Positions 1 to 8,215 of a stretch of 59,592 nucleotides of DNA are shown here, piece by piece. Position 1 is the stretch's first letter; every line of letters begins with the position of its first letter. The stretch is from Novosphingobium guangzhouense. GTDB taxonomy: Bacteria > Pseudomonadota > Alphaproteobacteria > Sphingomonadales > Sphingomonadaceae. The stretch lies in contig NZ_LYMM01000042.1 of the NCBI RefSeq assembly GCF_002896965.1, positions 1 to 59,592 on the forward strand. Direction: 5' to 3'. Under the pieces are notes generated by a model, which made no database searches, was not told where the DNA came from, and saw only the letters and a program-made list of their open reading frames with translations. The position numbers and the translations under genes were made by a program.

Positions 1-2
1 CC

Positions 3-1151
3 GCCACCGCCACGCCGGCCGCCCCGGTCGCTGCGCCGCAGGTCGTGGTCGCACCGGCGGCTACGCAGACCGCGTCGGCTGAAGCGCCTGCACAAGCCGC
101 CAGCCCGCGCGCACAGGCACCCTCGGCGGTGCAACCGATCCCGTTCCGCCGCACCGCCAATTCCCTGTTCGACTCCGGTGCTGCCCCGTTCATCGAGGGA
201 GACTTCGTGGCCGCGGCGCGCCAGCCTGACGGTTCATGGCTGGCCGTCGCCCCCCGAGCAGAGCCATTCCCCAATGCCTGGCAAACGCGGGTGATGCTGT
301 GGTTTGCGCTGTCACTGGCCATCGTCAGCCCGCTCGCCTGGCTGTTCGTGCGCCGGATCGTCCTGCCGCTGCGTGATTTCGCGCAGGCGGCGGAGCAACT
401 TGGCCGCGACCCGTCGGCGACGATCCTGCCGCTTTCGGGCCCTGCAGAGATCGGCCGCGCCGCCAACGCCTTCAACCAGATGCGCCACCGCCTGCGCGCC
501 TTCGTCGACGACCGCACCGCGATGGTAGGCGCAATCAGCCACGACCTGCGCACGCCGCTCACCCGCCTGCGGTTCCGGATCGAGGACGTTCCCGACGATC
601 AGCGAGACGGCTTGCTCAAGGAAGTGAGCGAGATGGAAGCGATGATCAGCCAGGTCATCGCCTTCATCCGCGATGCCTCGACCCCCGGTCCGCGTCAAAG
701 GCTGGATTTTGCCGAACTGATCGCGGGCAGCGTCGCCGACTGGCAGTTGGTTGGCGCGAAAGTTGAGATCGAGCGCAACACCCATATTCCGGTTGAAGTG
801 GACCCGGTCGGCATCCGCCGCCTGCTTGGCAACCTTCTGGAAAACGCGGTCAAATACGGCGACAGCGCCCGTGTTCGTGTCTCACTCATGGGAAGCGAGG
901 CGGTTGCCGAGATCGTCGATGCCGGTCCGGGCATTCCCGAAGATGAGTTCGACCGTGCTTTCGAGCCCTTCTATCGCAGCGAGACCGCGCGCAAATCAGG
1001 GTGCGCCGGCAGCGGCCTGGGCCTTGCTGTCTGCCGCTCCATCGCACGAGCACATGGGGGCGACGTCTCCTTCGCGCACGAACAGGATGGTTTCGTGGCA
1101 CGCGTGACGGTGCCCGCAGCATTCGTACCCACCTTGCGCAAAGCGGCCTGA
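3..1151 (+). CDS. Sensor histidine kinase, 5' end missing
   Basis: This is the C-terminal part of a membrane sensor kinase of a two-component system. The reading frame is open to the first base of the window, so the true start lies upstream. From the left one sees an Ala/Pro-rich linker, a short extracytoplasmic stretch, a transmembrane helix (about bases 290-350), a HAMP linker, a HisKA domain with the H-box ISHDLRTPLTR (phospho-acceptor His codon at base 540), then the N-box NLLENAVKYG and G-boxes DAGPGIPE and GSGLGLAV of the ATPase domain. The layout matches the EnvZ group, whose partner response regulator normally lies just upstream, outside this window. The stimulus cannot be inferred. 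Confidence 0.9.
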   Translation, partial: ATATPAAPVAAPQVVVAPAATQTASAEAPAQAASPRAQAPSAVQPIPFRRTANSLFDSGAAPFIEGDFVAAARQPDGSWLAVAPRAEPFPNAWQTRVMLWFALSLAIVSPLAWLFVRRIVLPLRDFAQAAEQLGRDPSATILPLSGPAEIGRAANAFNQMRHRLRAFVDDRTAMVGAISHDLRTPLTRLRFRIEDVPDDQRDGLLKEVSEMEAMISQVIAFIRDASTPGPRQRLDFAELIAGSVADWQLVGAKVEIERNTHIPVEVDPVGIRRLLGNLLENAVKYGDSARVRVSLMGSEAVAEIVDAGPGIPEDEFDRAFEPFYRSETARKSGCAGSGLGLAVCRSIARAHGGDVSFAHEQDGFVARVTVPAAFVPTLRKAA

Positions 1152-1159
1152 GCCGCCCC

Positions 1160-2101
1160 ATGCGCACACGCTATCAGACCTTGGGCAAAGCCCTGGGCGC
1201 ATCTTTGGCCCTGCTGCTCCTCGTCCGGCCTGCATGGGCTCAGGAAAGTGGCCGGGCAGTATCCGGTACTGCTGCTAAAAGCACGAAGGACGCCGAAACA
1301 AGCCAGCTGGCGCCGCTTCTTTGGACAGTCTCCGCCTCTGCCGGGATCAGTGCGCGCGACGATGGTCCTGACGGCAGCTGGCAGTCGCTGAGCCTCACGC
1401 GCACCGTCGGTCGCGGCTACGTGCGCGCCAGCGCCATGCGCTATCATGGCACGCTGCTGCAGGCAGACGTGGCGCTTCCGTCCAACTACTACGTCGCGAC
1501 GTTGGGCGCTGGCGGCAACTTCGACAACTGGGTCGTGGACGGCTGGGCAAGCTATGGCCGCCAGGATTACGGCAGGATCAGCACATCGTTTGGAAGTCGG
1601 CCCAGTACCGGCGCCAAGGGCAGCGGTTACTACGCGATGGGCGGCGATATCGGCCACGTCCTGCCGCTGGGCCAGCGCTTTTATCTGACACCGACAGTCG
1701 CAGCCTCGTTCGCGGATGGAAAGCTGCTGCGCCCCGCACCTGACGTCCTGGGGCTGCGCGATCAGGAAACCGACGAACCGACCTGGTCGGCAAACGCCAC
1801 CATGCGCATCGACTATGCCTTTGGGAAGACAGGGGAACTTTACGCCGGCCTGTCCTTCTCCCGCAACTGGACAAGCAATGGCCTTTCAGCCCTGCGAGTA
1901 CGCCCCAACAACGATCCTGACGCCCAACTGCCGTTCCGGCTCGACAGCAAGCACTACGCCGACAGCTGGTTCGAAGCGGGCGCGACGGCCAACATGAAAC
2001 TGTCAGACGGGCTCTATCTCGATTTGTTCGGCACGCGCAGCTTCGGAGTGAAGGCCGGCAACGTCACGTCCGCAGGCGCCACCTTGCGCCGATCATTTTG
2101 A
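1160..2101 (+). CDS. Exported outer-membrane beta-barrel-like protein
   Basis: The 313-residue product starts at the ATG eight bases after the kinase stop and is probably co-transcribed with it. It opens with a clear signal peptide (basic MRTRYQT, hydrophobic LGASLALLLLV, cleavage after AWA). The mature part alternates polar and hydrophobic residues, is rich in Gly, Tyr and Trp, and ends in RRSF, a terminal Phe typical of outer-membrane barrels. It resembles autotransporter-type barrel domains without a passenger. I do not recognise a family with a known substrate. A longer frame opening at 1001 is in the kinase gene and was not used because it lacks a signal peptide at its start. Confidence 0.7.
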   Translation: MRTRYQTLGKALGASLALLLLVRPAWAQESGRAVSGTAAKSTKDAETSQLAPLLWTVSASAGISARDDGPDGSWQSLSLTRTVGRGYVRASAMRYHGTLLQADVALPSNYYVATLGAGGNFDNWVVDGWASYGRQDYGRISTSFGSRPSTGAKGSGYYAMGGDIGHVLPLGQRFYLTPTVAASFADGKLLRPAPDVLGLRDQETDEPTWSANATMRIDYAFGKTGELYAGLSFSRNWTSNGLSALRVRPNNDPDAQLPFRLDSKHYADSWFEAGATANMKLSDGLYLDLFGTRSFGVKAGNVTSAGATLRRSF

Positions 2102-2217
2102 CGCAAAGGTAGCTCGCATCATAAAAAAATGCCGACCGACTAGCTTCCCGCTGTCAATTTTTCTCTAGTGCACAGATTGCAATCGGAATGAAGCGCACAG
2201 GCGGCAGGGCATATCGT

Positions 2218-3249
2218 ATGAGCACAGCACATGTATTCGCAGCATCCGGTTCGACCGTACTCGTAACGGGTGCCGCCGGATTCATCGGCGCAGCCGTGGC
2301 AGAAGCGCTGATGGACCGGGGCCAACCCGTCATCGGTATCGACAACCTCAACGACTATTATCCGACCTCCCTCAAGCGCGCCCGGCTTGAAGGACTGGCC
2401 GCGCGGCACGGCAATCTGTTCCACTTCCAGGAACTGGACTTTTCCGACATGCCCGCGCTCGAAAAGGCGCTGGTGCCGTTCACGTTCGATTCGATCGTTC
2501 ATCTGGGTGCCCAGGCGGGCGTGCGCTATTCCCTGGAGAATCCGCATGCCTACGTAGCCTCGAACCTTGCCGGCCATGTCAACATGCTGGAAATCGCCCG
2601 TGCCCGTCAGGTCGCACACATGGTCTACGCCAGCTCCAGCTCCGTCTACGGCGGCAACGCCAAACTTCCGTTTGCTGTGGAGGACCGCGCCGACCACCCC
2701 GTTTCGCTCTACGCCGCGACCAAGAAGGCGGACGAACTGATGAGCGAGACTTACGCTCATCTTTTCCGTCTGCCGCTCACCGGGCTGCGGTTCTTCACCG
2801 TTTATGGCCCCTGGGGCCGGCCCGACATGGCGATGTGGAAGTTTGCCGAACGCATCCTGAGCGGCCGCCCGATCGACGTCTACAATCACGGTGAAATGAG
2901 CCGCGATTTTACTTACATCGACGATATCGTGGGGGGTGTGCTCGCCTGCCTTGACCGGCCGCCGGCCGATGATGGAGAGGAAAAAGCCGGGGGCAGTGTA
3001 AAGCCGCACGCGCTTTACAACATCGGCAACCACAAGTCAGAGCATCTCCTGCGCCTGATCGAAGTGCTGGAGGATGCCTGCGGCCGCAAGGCACAGCGCA
3101 ACCTGCTGCCGATGCAGCCGGGCGACGTCCATGCAACTTATGCCGATATCACCGCCCTTACCCGCGACACCGGATATGCGCCCAGCACCCCTATCGAGGT
3201 CGGCGTCCCCCGCTTCGTGGACTGGTTCCGCGGCTACACCGGCCTTTGA
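2218..3249 (+). CDS. NAD-dependent epimerase, UDP-glucuronate 4-epimerase type
   Basis: This extended short-chain dehydrogenase probably interconverts UDP-glucuronate and UDP-galacturonate for surface polysaccharide synthesis in the cytoplasm. The N-terminal Rossmann motif VTGAAGFIG, the SSSSVYGGN strand and the catalytic YAATK (Tyr-x-x-x-Lys) are all present, as is the NDYYPTSLK segment typical of UDP-glucuronate epimerases. At 343 residues the length fits the family. I chose the ATG at 2218 because it lies about 20 residues before the Gly-rich loop. An in-frame ATG at 2188 would add ten residues and cannot be excluded. No other polysaccharide genes adjoin it. Confidence 0.85.
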   Translation: MSTAHVFAASGSTVLVTGAAGFIGAAVAEALMDRGQPVIGIDNLNDYYPTSLKRARLEGLAARHGNLFHFQELDFSDMPALEKALVPFTFDSIVHLGAQAGVRYSLENPHAYVASNLAGHVNMLEIARARQVAHMVYASSSSVYGGNAKLPFAVEDRADHPVSLYAATKKADELMSETYAHLFRLPLTGLRFFTVYGPWGRPDMAMWKFAERILSGRPIDVYNHGEMSRDFTYIDDIVGGVLACLDRPPADDGEEKAGGSVKPHALYNIGNHKSEHLLRLIEVLEDACGRKAQRNLLPMQPGDVHATYADITALTRDTGYAPSTPIEVGVPRFVDWFRGYTGL

Positions 3250-3415
3250 CGCAAAAGCCCGGACTTCGCGCGATCTGCACCTCAACGAACTCAGCGATAT
3301 CAGGATAGCCCAACAAGTGTGCGCCTGCGGCTTTGCGCATAATTGGGCCGATGGAGCTTAAATGAATGGGCAAGCAATGTAATCGCGTGTCGCACACGTC
3401 ACACCGCCGCGCCGA

Positions 3416-3532
3416 TCACCAGATCAAAGCCACACCCGCACCGATCAGGAGCCAGAGCGCTACACTTGTGCCGAGTATCGCGGGCAAATCAAAGTGCGGA
3501 ACTTCAATATAGGTATTATACTTGTTGATCAT
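3416..3532 (-). CDS. Putative 38-residue membrane protein
   Basis: A small frame inside the 385-base gap between the epimerase and SDR genes reads MINKYNTYIEVPHFD followed by one hydrophobic helix (LGTSVALWLLIGAGVALIW). An AGG lies about 8 bases before the ATG. One strong helix with a polar N-terminus is typical of genuine bacterial small proteins. It sits 102 bases downstream of the SDR stop on the same strand. No family is recognised. Apart from this frame I see no gene or clear regulatory site in 3250-3634. Confidence 0.35.
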   Translation of the reverse strand: MINKYNTYIEVPHFDLPAILGTSVALWLLIGAGVALIW

Positions 3533-3634
3533 GTCAGACCTGCTTATCAGCGTCGCATGTGGCAACCTCTCATGATTGAAACGGCAATCGGGCCGCGAAG
3601 TTCCTGAAATTTAATCGAAGGTTCAGCTTCGCCG

Positions 3635-4573
3635 CTATCTGTCGGCCGATTGCGCGACTTTCCCCCCTTCGCTGATCATCGCGAATCCGTGGCGCAAATG
3701 ATCGAGTTGCCCATCGGGAACCGGCGGAAAAGCAAGCAAGTCGCCACCTTCGCGGATGGCATCGATTTGTTCGGCAACCGCTTCAAGGCTCCATTCCGGG
3801 CGATAGACGCCTGCATTCTCGGCCACCCAGGCGCGGGCAAGACGCCCGCCCATGCCAATGTACATCTCGCCCGTCGCCCTGCACTGGTCATGGCACAGGT
3901 AAGCAACCATGGGGGCGACCATTTCCGGTTCCATCGGCGGGAACCGGCTGGTGTCGATCCCTTCGGACATGCGCGTAACCGCAGCGGGGACGATCAGGTT
4001 CGAGCGCACGTTAACGTGCTGCCCCTCGATCGCGGCCGTGTTCGACAGGCCCATGAAGGCGGCCTTGCACAGCGAATATGTGACGTTGTCCGCCTTGCCG
4101 TAGAGCCCGTTGATCGAACTGGTCAGCACAATGCGCCCATATTCCTGCGCCATCATGTGCGGAAAAGCTTCGCGCACGACGTTGTATGCGCCCTTCAGAT
4201 GCACATCGAGCACCGCACTGAAGTCCTCATAAGAAAGGGTCGACAGCGATCCGCGCCGAACATTTCCTGCAGAATGGATCAGGATATCGATGCGCCCGAA
4301 GGCATCCAGCGCGGTGTCGATGATCGCTTTGCCACCTTCCGGCGTAGCGACACTGTCAAGGCTGGCCACGGCCTCACCGCCGGCCGCCCGGATTTCGGCA
4401 ACCAGTGACTCGGCCGGTCCTTCGGCCGTTGCATCGCCTGCCATCGACACTCCGGGATCATTGACCACAACCTTGCAGCCCCGGCTCGCCAGCAACGATG
4501 CATGGGCGCGGCCAAGGCCACGACCACCCCCGGTGATCACCGCAACGCGGCCGTCGAAACGCAGCTGTGCCAT
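3635..4573 (-). CDS. SDR oxidoreductase, hydroxyacyl-CoA dehydrogenase-like
   Basis: This 312-residue short-chain dehydrogenase uses NAD(P) to oxidise or reduce a hydroxyl group. It has the cofactor loop TGGGRGLGRAHA, the strand NVRRG after the LIHSAGN stretch, SSINGLYG and the catalytic YSLCK. The N-terminal VVVNDPG with its following insertion resembles the dehydrogenase part of peroxisomal multifunctional enzyme type 2 (3-hydroxyacyl-CoA dehydrogenase). That makes an acyl-CoA substrate reasonable, and the CoA-transferase gene 54 bases upstream on the same strand supports it. The exact substrate is unknown. Confidence 0.85.
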   Translation of the reverse strand: MAQLRFDGRVAVITGGGRGLGRAHASLLASRGCKVVVNDPGVSMAGDATAEGPAESLVAEIRAAGGEAVASLDSVATPEGGKAIIDTALDAFGRIDILIHSAGNVRRGSLSTLSYEDFSAVLDVHLKGAYNVVREAFPHMMAQEYGRIVLTSSINGLYGKADNVTYSLCKAAFMGLSNTAAIEGQHVNVRSNLIVPAAVTRMSEGIDTSRFPPMEPEMVAPMVAYLCHDQCRATGEMYIGMGGRLARAWVAENAGVYRPEWSLEAVAEQIDAIREGGDLLAFPPVPDGQLDHLRHGFAMISEGGKVAQSADR

Positions 4574-4627
4574 CCCCTCTTCCCTTCAACCTCTTGGCAT
4601 TGCCGCCAGCTTACCCGTGCAGACCCG

Positions 4628-5854
4628 TCAGGCAACGATACCTGCAGCTCTAAGGACCGCGATCCGCTCGGGCGATAGATCCAGCACGTCGCCAAGGATT
4701 GCGTCGGTATGCTGGCCCAGCACCGGCGGCGCGTCAGGCACGGGCTGTTGCGCGCCGGTAAAACGGATCGGCCGGTTGACGATGGGGATCGTCCCCAGGG
4801 CGGCATGTTCGGTCTCCACCACCATGTCGCGCGCCTGCGCCTGCGGCTGTGCCAGCGCTTCGGTCACGCCCAGGATCGGCGCATGCGGCACTTCATGCTC
4901 GGTGAAGATTTCGACCAGAGCCTCGACCGTTCGGCGCGTGGTGAAGTCCGCGACGATCGCGTTGACTTCGTCGCGCGCGTCGCGCCGCTTTTCCAGCGTG
5001 TCGTAACGCGGATCCTCGCACAATTCGGGGCGGCCGATCGCGCGGCATATCCGCGCCCAGAAGCCCGCTGTCAGGCAAGCCACCACGATTGATCCTTCCT
5101 GCGCCGGAAAGATACCATAAGGCACAAGATTCGGATGCTGCGACCCGATCCGCTGCGGGTCACTGCCGGTGAAAAAGGCCAACTGTGCGATATAGCCCAG
5201 CATGCCCATCAGTCCGTCCATCAGGCTGACGTCGATATGGCGGCCAAGACCGGTCCGCTCGCGCTCGTAAAGTGCGGACAGGATGCCGATCGGCCCGTTG
5301 ATGCCCCCGACGAGATCGCCAAGCGGGATACCCAGCTTGGTCGGCAGCCCGCCTGCCTCGCCGTTCATCGACAGCGCGCCGGACATCGCCTGCAGCACGA
5401 TGTCGAAGCTGGGCCGATCCTTGAGCGGCCCGGTCTGTCCATAGCCGGAAATCGAACAGTAGATCAGCCGTGGATTGATCGCGTGCAGTTCATCCCATCC
5501 AAGCCCCAGCCTTTCCATTACGCCGGGCCGGTAATTCTCGACCAGAACGTCGCAGCGAGCGGCAAGGTCCTTGACCAGCGCCATCCCTTCAGGGGTCTTG
5601 AGATCGACGACGAGCGACTTCTTTCCGCGATTGACGGCCAGGTAATAGTGGCTCTCTCCATCGCGGATGGGGGGGAACGTGCGGGTTTCGTCACCCGTGC
5701 CGGGAGGCTCGATCTTGAACACTTCGGCGCCGAGGTCTGCAAGCGCAAGGCTGGCGGCAGGACCGGCAAGAACACGGGTGAAGTCGATCACGCGGACGCC
5801 GGAAAGGGGGCCGGGCCAGGCGTCCGACGACGTGCGATGCTCGCGCTGCGTCAT
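4628..5854 (-). CDS. CaiB/BaiF family CoA-transferase
   Basis: This 408-residue class III CoA-transferase moves CoA between carboxylic acids by an aspartyl thioester mechanism. The N-terminus carries LSGVRVIDFTRVLAGP and DLGAEVFKIEPP, and the expected catalytic Asp lies in the LGD motif (LGDLVGGINGP, around residue 180). The start overlaps the stop of the upstream hydrolase gene by four bases (ATGA), so the two are translationally coupled. The neighbours suggest it activates a substrate for degradation rather than serving carnitine or oxalate metabolism. Confidence 0.9.
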   Translation of the reverse strand: MTQREHRTSSDAWPGPLSGVRVIDFTRVLAGPAASLALADLGAEVFKIEPPGTGDETRTFPPIRDGESHYYLAVNRGKKSLVVDLKTPEGMALVKDLAARCDVLVENYRPGVMERLGLGWDELHAINPRLIYCSISGYGQTGPLKDRPSFDIVLQAMSGALSMNGEAGGLPTKLGIPLGDLVGGINGPIGILSALYERERTGLGRHIDVSLMDGLMGMLGYIAQLAFFTGSDPQRIGSQHPNLVPYGIFPAQEGSIVVACLTAGFWARICRAIGRPELCEDPRYDTLEKRRDARDEVNAIVADFTTRRTVEALVEIFTEHEVPHAPILGVTEALAQPQAQARDMVVETEHAALGTIPIVNRPIRFTGAQQPVPDAPPVLGQHTDAILGDVLDLSPERIAVLRAAGIVA

Positions 5855-6864
5855 GCGAGGTATTCCCGGAAAAACCCGATGATGGCGTCTATCGCGTCAC
5901 GCCCTTCCGGCAGGCCGATCTGGTAATGGTAGCAATGGCCCATGCCCTCGCCGACGATCAGGCTGGAGCGCACGCCCGCCTTGATCAGCTGGGAATGGGT
6001 GAAAATTGCCGGGCTGAGGTCCATCGCGCGCGTGCCGGTCAAAATCAGCGCAGGCGGGAAGCGCGCCAGCACATCCAGATGCCAGCCGGGCCAGGCGCCG
6101 GGATCGCGCGCATCGCAACCCGCAAAGTAGCCTTGCGTGATATCGATGGGCGTACTGCCATCAGCCGGAGGTGGCGGAAACGAAGCATCGGTATAGCCCG
6201 CCAGATAGGCCGAATCCCCTGCGCCAAAGGGCACCGCACCTGCGCCAAGGATACCGATCGCCCCCGCCTGTGGCAGGTCATGGGCAACCAGCCAGGCCGC
6301 CGCCTGCGCGGTCAGCGCCCCGCCCGCCGATCCGCCATAGATACCGATGTGCCGCGCATCGTACTGGGCCAGCAGCGCCCTGTAGACCGCCGCGACATCC
6401 TCGACAGCTGCCGGGTGCCGGTGCTGCGGCGCCATGCGATAATCGACGCTGACGACGCGGATACGGCCAAGCGAAGCGATGGGAATCGCCTCGACCATGG
6501 CAACGCCGTCCCAGCCGACGCAGAACGCGCCGCCGTGCAGATTGATGAGCACACGCTCAGGATCGTGCCCTCCATCCGCGGGTGTGACGTCGAGCACGCC
6601 GATCCCGCCGATCTGCCGCCGCACGACGGTGACGGCGAAGTCTGCCCGCAACCGTTCGATCTGCGGAGCCATATAGGCATTGATCTGTGCACGCCGCAGG
6701 GCAATGTCGGCCTCCTGCCCCGCCGCATCGAAGGCCGGCAGGGTAGCCCGCAACCGCTGCATCGCCGCAGCTTCTTCACTGACGAGGTCGGAGACCGGCA
6801 GGGTGAAAGCCGGAACCTGAACGCTGCCATCTGGCAGAAACGCCGGCATCGCGCGGCTGGTCAT
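5851..6864 (-). CDS. Alpha/beta hydrolase, HSL family
   Basis: This 337-residue cytoplasmic esterase belongs to the hormone-sensitive-lipase family. It shows the oxyanion motif HGGAFCVGW, the nucleophile elbow GGSAGGA (Gly replaces the more usual Asp before Ser), and a late GMGHCYHY segment carrying the catalytic His. It probably cleaves an ester or lactone in the same pathway as the CoA-transferase it overlaps. The ATG at 6864 is preceded by GAGAGG with eight bases of spacing; a GTG two codons upstream is less well placed. Confidence 0.85.
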   Translation of the reverse strand: MTSRAMPAFLPDGSVQVPAFTLPVSDLVSEEAAAMQRLRATLPAFDAAGQEADIALRRAQINAYMAPQIERLRADFAVTVVRRQIGGIGVLDVTPADGGHDPERVLINLHGGAFCVGWDGVAMVEAIPIASLGRIRVVSVDYRMAPQHRHPAAVEDVAAVYRALLAQYDARHIGIYGGSAGGALTAQAAAWLVAHDLPQAGAIGILGAGAVPFGAGDSAYLAGYTDASFPPPPADGSTPIDITQGYFAGCDARDPGAWPGWHLDVLARFPPALILTGTRAMDLSPAIFTHSQLIKAGVRSSLIVGEGMGHCYHYQIGLPEGRDAIDAIIGFFREYLA

Positions 6865-6924
6865 ATCCACGGCCTCTCCAAACTCCGCCGACGTATCGCC
6901 CTGGCGGGGGTATGTTTCGCCGAA

Positions 6925-6968
6925 ACCTGCGTGCGACAGGCTCAGGCTGAACCATGTCGCACGCAGGT
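6925..6968. repeat. 14-bp perfect inverted repeat, REP-like
   Basis: Two perfectly complementary 14-base arms (6925-6938 and 6955-6968, ACCTGCGTGCGACA and its complement) flank a 16-base loop. It lies in the 186-base gap between the dehydratase and the hydrolase, both on the minus strand. The central part GACAGGCTCAGGCTGAAC resembles an abundant extragenic palindrome I remember from sphingomonad genomes. In RNA it would be a very stable hairpin that could attenuate or protect the transcript. A second perfect palindrome, GTTTCGCCGAAAC (6914-6926), abuts it. Confidence 0.6.
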
Positions 6969-7050
6969 CTGGCGCACTTTTTCACATCCGATGCTTCCAT
7001 CGAACCTGAATACCCAATCTACCCGCTGCGGCGGGCAAGATAAGCCCTGC

Positions 7051-8193
7051 TCACCCCTTGCTGGGCAATTCCGCCACGGCGGTGCCGAACGCCGAAAGTT
7101 CGCCGCGATGCGTGGTCGCCTTCTGCGCCACTTCAACGTACTTCCTGCCGTTCTCTTCGAACTTGCGGGTCACTTCACCGGTGATGACGATGGCGTCGCC
7201 GTCGGGATTGTGGCGGCGGATCTGACAGTTCGACTTGTGGAGGAAGCCATCGTCGCCGATCCAGTCGGTCATGTGGTGGGTCAGCCACGAGCAGCGTTCC
7301 GGGCCGTAGTCGTAAGCCCCCGGCGCGCCGACCTCCAGTGCGAACGCCTCGTCCCAGTGTACCCGCTCGGGGCAGTCGGGCACATTGAAGCGGTTGCGGA
7401 TGCCAAGGCCGGGATGTGCCTTCTGCATCTTGTAGGCCAGCTTGTTGGCGCGGATGTAGAGGCCGCCCCAACCTTGAGCATAACAGATGAAGCCGGTGAC
7501 GGTCATCGGCCCCTTCATCATCGGCGGCAGCTTGTCGCCCACGTTCACGTCCTCGAAGTAGCGGGGACGCGCGCCGCGTGCTTCTTCCTGGTCGTAGATC
7601 TCGTAGAACTCGTCGAGCTGCTCCTGCGTGAAGGGCTCCACGCGGCCGCGCGCCTCGGTGTACTTGGTGCCGCGTTCGCGGGCCTCGTCACGGTCGGTAC
7701 GGAAGACCCAGCTGTCGGCACCGGCAACGTGGTCACCGTGCTGGTTGTAGAAGTCGACATGGTAGATCTGCTGGAACGATCGGCCCGCGAACTTGGTCTG
7801 ATGTTCGACAAGATCCTTCAGATAGGCTTCGACCTTGATCGTGTCATTGCGCAGCACCGGCTTGTGCCAGGTCCAGTCGGCACCCGCCCACATCGCGTGA
7901 ACGCCCGACAGACCACCGCAATAGCCCGAGATGATCCGGCTGGTGGTGAACAGGAACGAGGGCAGCGCGACGATCGAACCGTACTTGGTCTTCGCCGCGT
8001 ATTCCGGGTCACACCACAGCGGATTGTCGTCGCCGATGCCGTGGGCGTAGTGGCGGATGGCGTCGCGGGTGGCCTCATAGTTCCACGGTTCAACGGTGTT
8101 CTCGATCTTGACGCCGATGCGCTGGCGCAAGTCGTCGAGCCCCTCCTCGGTGATCTTGGGGAACTTGTTCTTCGGTTCTGCTGTGGTGGCCAT
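7051..8193 (-). CDS. Double-hotdog acyl dehydratase (MaoC/FAS1-type)
   Basis: This 380-residue protein has two hotdog halves, an N-terminal FAS1-type dehydratase-like domain (RHYAHGIGDDNPLWCD, about residues 40-160) and a C-terminal MaoC-like half. It is predicted to hydrate or dehydrate an acyl-CoA in the cytoplasm. The ATG at 8193 has a good AGGAGAG upstream. Longer frames reach back into the synthetase gene and were rejected. It lies 22 bases downstream of the acyl-CoA synthetase and is surely in the same operon. This two-domain type is common in actinobacterial and sphingomonad steroid or terpenoid gene clusters; the substrate here is not known. Confidence 0.8.
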   Translation of the reverse strand: MATTAEPKNKFPKITEEGLDDLRQRIGVKIENTVEPWNYEATRDAIRHYAHGIGDDNPLWCDPEYAAKTKYGSIVALPSFLFTTSRIISGYCGGLSGVHAMWAGADWTWHKPVLRNDTIKVEAYLKDLVEHQTKFAGRSFQQIYHVDFYNQHGDHVAGADSWVFRTDRDEARERGTKYTEARGRVEPFTQEQLDEFYEIYDQEEARGARPRYFEDVNVGDKLPPMMKGPMTVTGFICYAQGWGGLYIRANKLAYKMQKAHPGLGIRNRFNVPDCPERVHWDEAFALEVGAPGAYDYGPERCSWLTHHMTDWIGDDGFLHKSNCQIRRHNPDGDAIVITGEVTRKFEENGRKYVEVAQKATTHRGELSAFGTAVAELPSKG

Positions 8194-8215
8194 GTCTCTC
8201 ACTCTCCTGAATATG

